This document shows positions 62,099-64,000 of a stretch of DNA of 64,000 nucleotides, piece after piece (position 1 is the first letter of the stretch; the number at the start of each line of letters is the position of its first letter). Made by a program: the position numbers and the translations under genes. Where the stretch lies: contig NZ_FXTH01000003.1 in the NCBI RefSeq assembly GCF_900182555.1, positions 62,001 to 126,000 on the forward strand, written 5' to 3'. A model generated the notes under the pieces. The model had not been told where the DNA came from. It ran no database searches and worked only from the letters and a program-made list of their open reading frames with translations. Source of the stretch: Fodinibius sediminis (GTDB lineage: Bacteria; Bacteroidota; Rhodothermia; Balneolales; Balneolaceae).

Positions 62099-62689
62099 TC
62101 AGTTAAAGTAGACGCCTTTACGTATCTGGTTAAAACGATGAAGATAATCAAAGAAGGAGAAAAACATAAGCGCTAAAGAATTGCCCATCAGAACCAGGTG
62201 AACGGCCTCGGCCCCGGGGTAAAAAAATACCGACAGCCAGTAGAGGCCCAGGGCATTTACGCTGACTTTGCCCGACATTCCAGCCATGGCCACTTTACCG
62301 CGCATTTTTTGAATGTATAATGACCCCCCCATGATAACGATGTCACGGATAATTTCGATGAGAAAAAACCAGAGAGGTATAAGATCGATATATACGGCAT
62401 ACAAAAAGAGAATGAACGCACAGAATTTGTCTGCTACCGGGTCGAGAATCTTGCCCCACTCCGAAACCTGGTTGGTCCACCGGGCCACAAATCCATCGAG
62501 GTAGTCCGAGATAATGCCATAGAAAACCAGCGCAGCAATAACCCAGGTAATGCGCTGTCCATTGGTATAGTGCAGGTAAACGATGGGAACAGCTACCAGG
62601 ATGCGTGTGAAGGAGATCAGGTTCGACCAGGTAAACAGTATCTGCCTGACCTCAACCTTTTGCCGTTCTATATTGTGCAATTCAGTCAA
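62099..62689 (-). CDS. CDP-alcohol phosphatidyltransferase (PgsA-type)
   Basis: This 196-residue membrane enzyme has several helices and the complete CDP-alcohol signature DYLDGFVARWTNQVSEWGK followed by ILDPVADK (D-x2-D-G-x2-A-R-x8-G-x3-D-x3-D). The most common member of this size is phosphatidylglycerophosphate synthase, using CDP-diacylglycerol and glycerol-3-phosphate. Cardiolipin-type or related activities cannot be excluded. It is upstream of ftsY, and the NUDIX gene diverges after 62 bp. Confidence 0.88.
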   Translation of the reverse strand: MTELHNIERQKVEVRQILFTWSNLISFTRILVAVPIVYLHYTNGQRITWVIAALVFYGIISDYLDGFVARWTNQVSEWGKILDPVADKFCAFILFLYAVYIDLIPLWFFLIEIIRDIVIMGGSLYIQKMRGKVAMAGMSGKVSVNALGLYWLSVFFYPGAEAVHLVLMGNSLALMFFSFFDYLHRFNQIRKGVYFN

Positions 62690-62751
62690 CGGGAACCTAA
62701 TTGTTTCTTATACTTGATCTTTAATTACCAAAGATACATAAAATTCTTGCT

Positions 62752-63318
62752 ATGAACGATTCCCATGAACTTGTGGAGCGTACCATTTCTTCGAAGGAGG
62801 TGTTCAGCGGACGCCTGCTCCACGTATTTTTTGATGAAGTAAGTCTTCCTGATGGATCGAGGTCAACGCGTGAATGGATTAAACATCCGGGGGCGGCGGC
62901 TGTGCTGCCGGTATTTGAGAATGGGGATATCATGATGGTACGGCAGTTCCGATATCCCATGGGCCAAATTTTTTTGGAAGTGCCTGCTGGAAAAATCGAT
63001 CCATGCGAAGAGGCCGGGTCAACGGCCCGCCGGGAACTGAAGGAAGAGGCGGGGCTGACCTGCGAACACTACCAGTATCTCGGCCGGTTCTATCCCGGTA
63101 TTGGCTATTCCGATGAAATTATTCATCTTTATATTGCCTGGGACATCACATCTTATGAGCAGCAGGTTGATGAGGATGAGTTTCTGTTAAAAAAGCGCCT
63201 GTCCTTCCGCAAGGCCGTGGAGATGGTCCATTCCGGGGAGATCGCCGATGGCAAGAGCATGGTCACCCTCCTTCGCGGCTGGCACTGGTGGCAGGAACAT
63301 CAGCCGTTCAGTATATGA
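62752..63318 (+). CDS. NUDIX hydrolase (ADP-ribose pyrophosphatase-type)
   Basis: This 188-residue protein has the NUDIX box GKIDPCEEAGSTARRELKEEAGL (Gx5Ex7REUxEExGU) written as GKIDPCEEAG then STARRELKEEAGL. It is preceded by VRQFRYPMGQIFLEVPAGKID and followed by YLGRFYPGIGYSDEIIHLYIA, both typical of ADP-ribose pyrophosphatases (NudF-type). It hydrolyses nucleoside diphosphate sugars such as ADP-ribose. It is a single gene, divergent from the phosphatidyltransferase. Confidence 0.93.
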   Translation: MNDSHELVERTISSKEVFSGRLLHVFFDEVSLPDGSRSTREWIKHPGAAAVLPVFENGDIMMVRQFRYPMGQIFLEVPAGKIDPCEEAGSTARRELKEEAGLTCEHYQYLGRFYPGIGYSDEIIHLYIAWDITSYEQQVDEDEFLLKKRLSFRKAVEMVHSGEIADGKSMVTLLRGWHWWQEHQPFSI

Positions 63319-63359
63319 CAAACCGGGAGGGGCGTCACAAATGTGAGCCGGGTGCCTGT

Positions 63360-63647
63360 TTACTGAATGATATCCTGCTCCACCGCCAGCTCGTAAATGG
63401 AGGCATGGAGGTCGGCATCTGTGATCGCCCCGCGCTTGATCAATTCTTCGATCTCGTCTCCGCGAAGCAGCAGGATGCATCCCATCTCATTGAGCACTTC
63501 ATCAAACTTTCGGGGGTCCGCCGCCGAAAGTTTTTCCAGATCAATGCCATCGGGACTTTTCTTGATGTTGACCAGGCAATAGAAATTGTCGTCCGTATTA
63601 TCGCCAAACCCAAAAATCTCGAGCTTGGTGTCATCTTTTTTTAACAT
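63360..63647 (-). CDS. Small conserved-looking protein of unknown function
   Basis: This 95-residue acidic, cytosolic protein has no signal or membrane helix: LEIFGFGDNTDDNFYCLVNIKK, then EKLSAADPRKFDEVLNEMGCIL. I do not recognise the family. Coding character is good and it ends 42 bp from the convergent NUDIX gene. It lies about 100 bp downstream of another small minus-strand gene at the window edge, with which it may be co-transcribed. Confidence 0.65.
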   Translation of the reverse strand: MLKKDDTKLEIFGFGDNTDDNFYCLVNIKKSPDGIDLEKLSAADPRKFDEVLNEMGCILLLRGDEIEELIKRGAITDADLHASIYELAVEQDIIQ

Positions 63648-63750
63648 GCCCTAAATAATCTATTGTTATGGTTGGCCTGTAATGTAAAATTATAGAAGGA
63701 TCGCTTCGTAAAGAAGCACGGCATTGGGAAGACGGGGCTTCCCGGTCGGT

Positions 63751-64000
63751 TTAGGCCGGCTGGTGCCGTTCCAAAAAATCGCGGGCTTTAACAAGTTCTT
63801 CAATTTCATCGTTGCTGCGATCAATTACCGCGACCTGAAAAAGACTGATAATGGCCTGGTTGTTAATACAGGCAATAGCTTCTTCAATCGTATCGCATTC
63901 TTCCTGTTCGCTAACCAGATCGTTGATGCCTTTAACAACATAGCGATAATTTTTGGATTTTTTGGCCTCTGTCGGAACTCCTTCGGGAGGAATAGAAAAA
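63751..64000 (-). CDS. Hypothetical protein, C-terminal part (cut by window edge)
   Basis: An open minus-strand frame runs from the window edge to TAA at 63751-63753, giving at least 82 residues: VPTEAKKSKNYRYVVKGINDL, then CDTIEEAIACINNQAIISLFQ and NDEIEELVKARDFLERHQPA. It is not obviously related to the neighbouring small gene. The start lies beyond 64000. The composition is convincing as coding sequence; I cannot name the function. Confidence 0.6.
   Translation of the reverse strand, partial: FSIPPEGVPTEAKKSKNYRYVVKGINDLVSEQEECDTIEEAIACINNQAIISLFQVAVIDRSNDEIEELVKARDFLERHQPA

Overview
The window is about 64 kb of bacterial chromosome, roughly half GC. No rRNA, tRNA, CRISPR array or intact insertion sequence was seen. 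Gene content suggests a Balneolota/Rhodothermota-type member of the wider Bacteroidetes group. The clues are many lipoproteins with lipoboxes, an HU-HIG-type DNA-binding protein, a secreted TPR-CHAT protein, a LolC/E-type permease, DUF4412, DUF2911 and ThuA proteins, and few strong Shine-Dalgarno sites. This is inference from gene families, because no marker RNA is present.

Left part (1-18 kb) is mainly housekeeping: the 3' end of xth, a MarR regulator, a LolC/E-type permease, adk, a phosphatase-superfamily metalloenzyme, dtd, purM, fabF, a secreted HExxH/beta-propeller protein, a hemolysin III-type membrane protein, OsmC and ThuA. Between dtd and purM lies an AT-rich stretch with five exact DnaA boxes (TTATNCACA) and at least six one-mismatch copies in about 360 bp. 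It is a strong candidate for the chromosomal replication origin (oriC), although dnaA is not beside it.

Middle part (18-44 kb) is an accessory region. It is dense in small stress and detoxification-type families (VOC/PhnB, DinB, DUF899, SnoaL, GyrI-like, AhpD-like) and AraC regulators, with alkylation repair genes (ada-type and alkA-type), long gene-free gaps and several decayed genes. A nine-gene minus-strand run (22.1-27.6 kb) faces a GlxA-type AraC regulator. At 31.5-33.5 kb sits a compact ECF41 sigma factor unit: the sigma gene (frameshifted by an apparent 11-nt loss in region 2), an AhpD-like carboxymuconolactone decarboxylase and a small ferredoxin-fold-like protein. Each is preceded by a promoter of the form TGTCACA-n16-(C/T)GTC. 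The small protein has a paralogue at 22.7 kb.

Right part (44-64 kb) returns to core functions: a baeRF-type protein, an M14 peptidase, metK, a two-FAS1 lipoprotein, ruvB, an ECF sigma factor with a membrane-anchored TPR partner, scpA, an M28 peptidase, a GH18 glycosidase, a 975-residue secreted TPR-CHAT protein, ftsY, a CDP-alcohol phosphatidyltransferase and a NUDIX hydrolase. A concentric 32-bp palindrome lies between the divergent scpA and ECF sigma genes.
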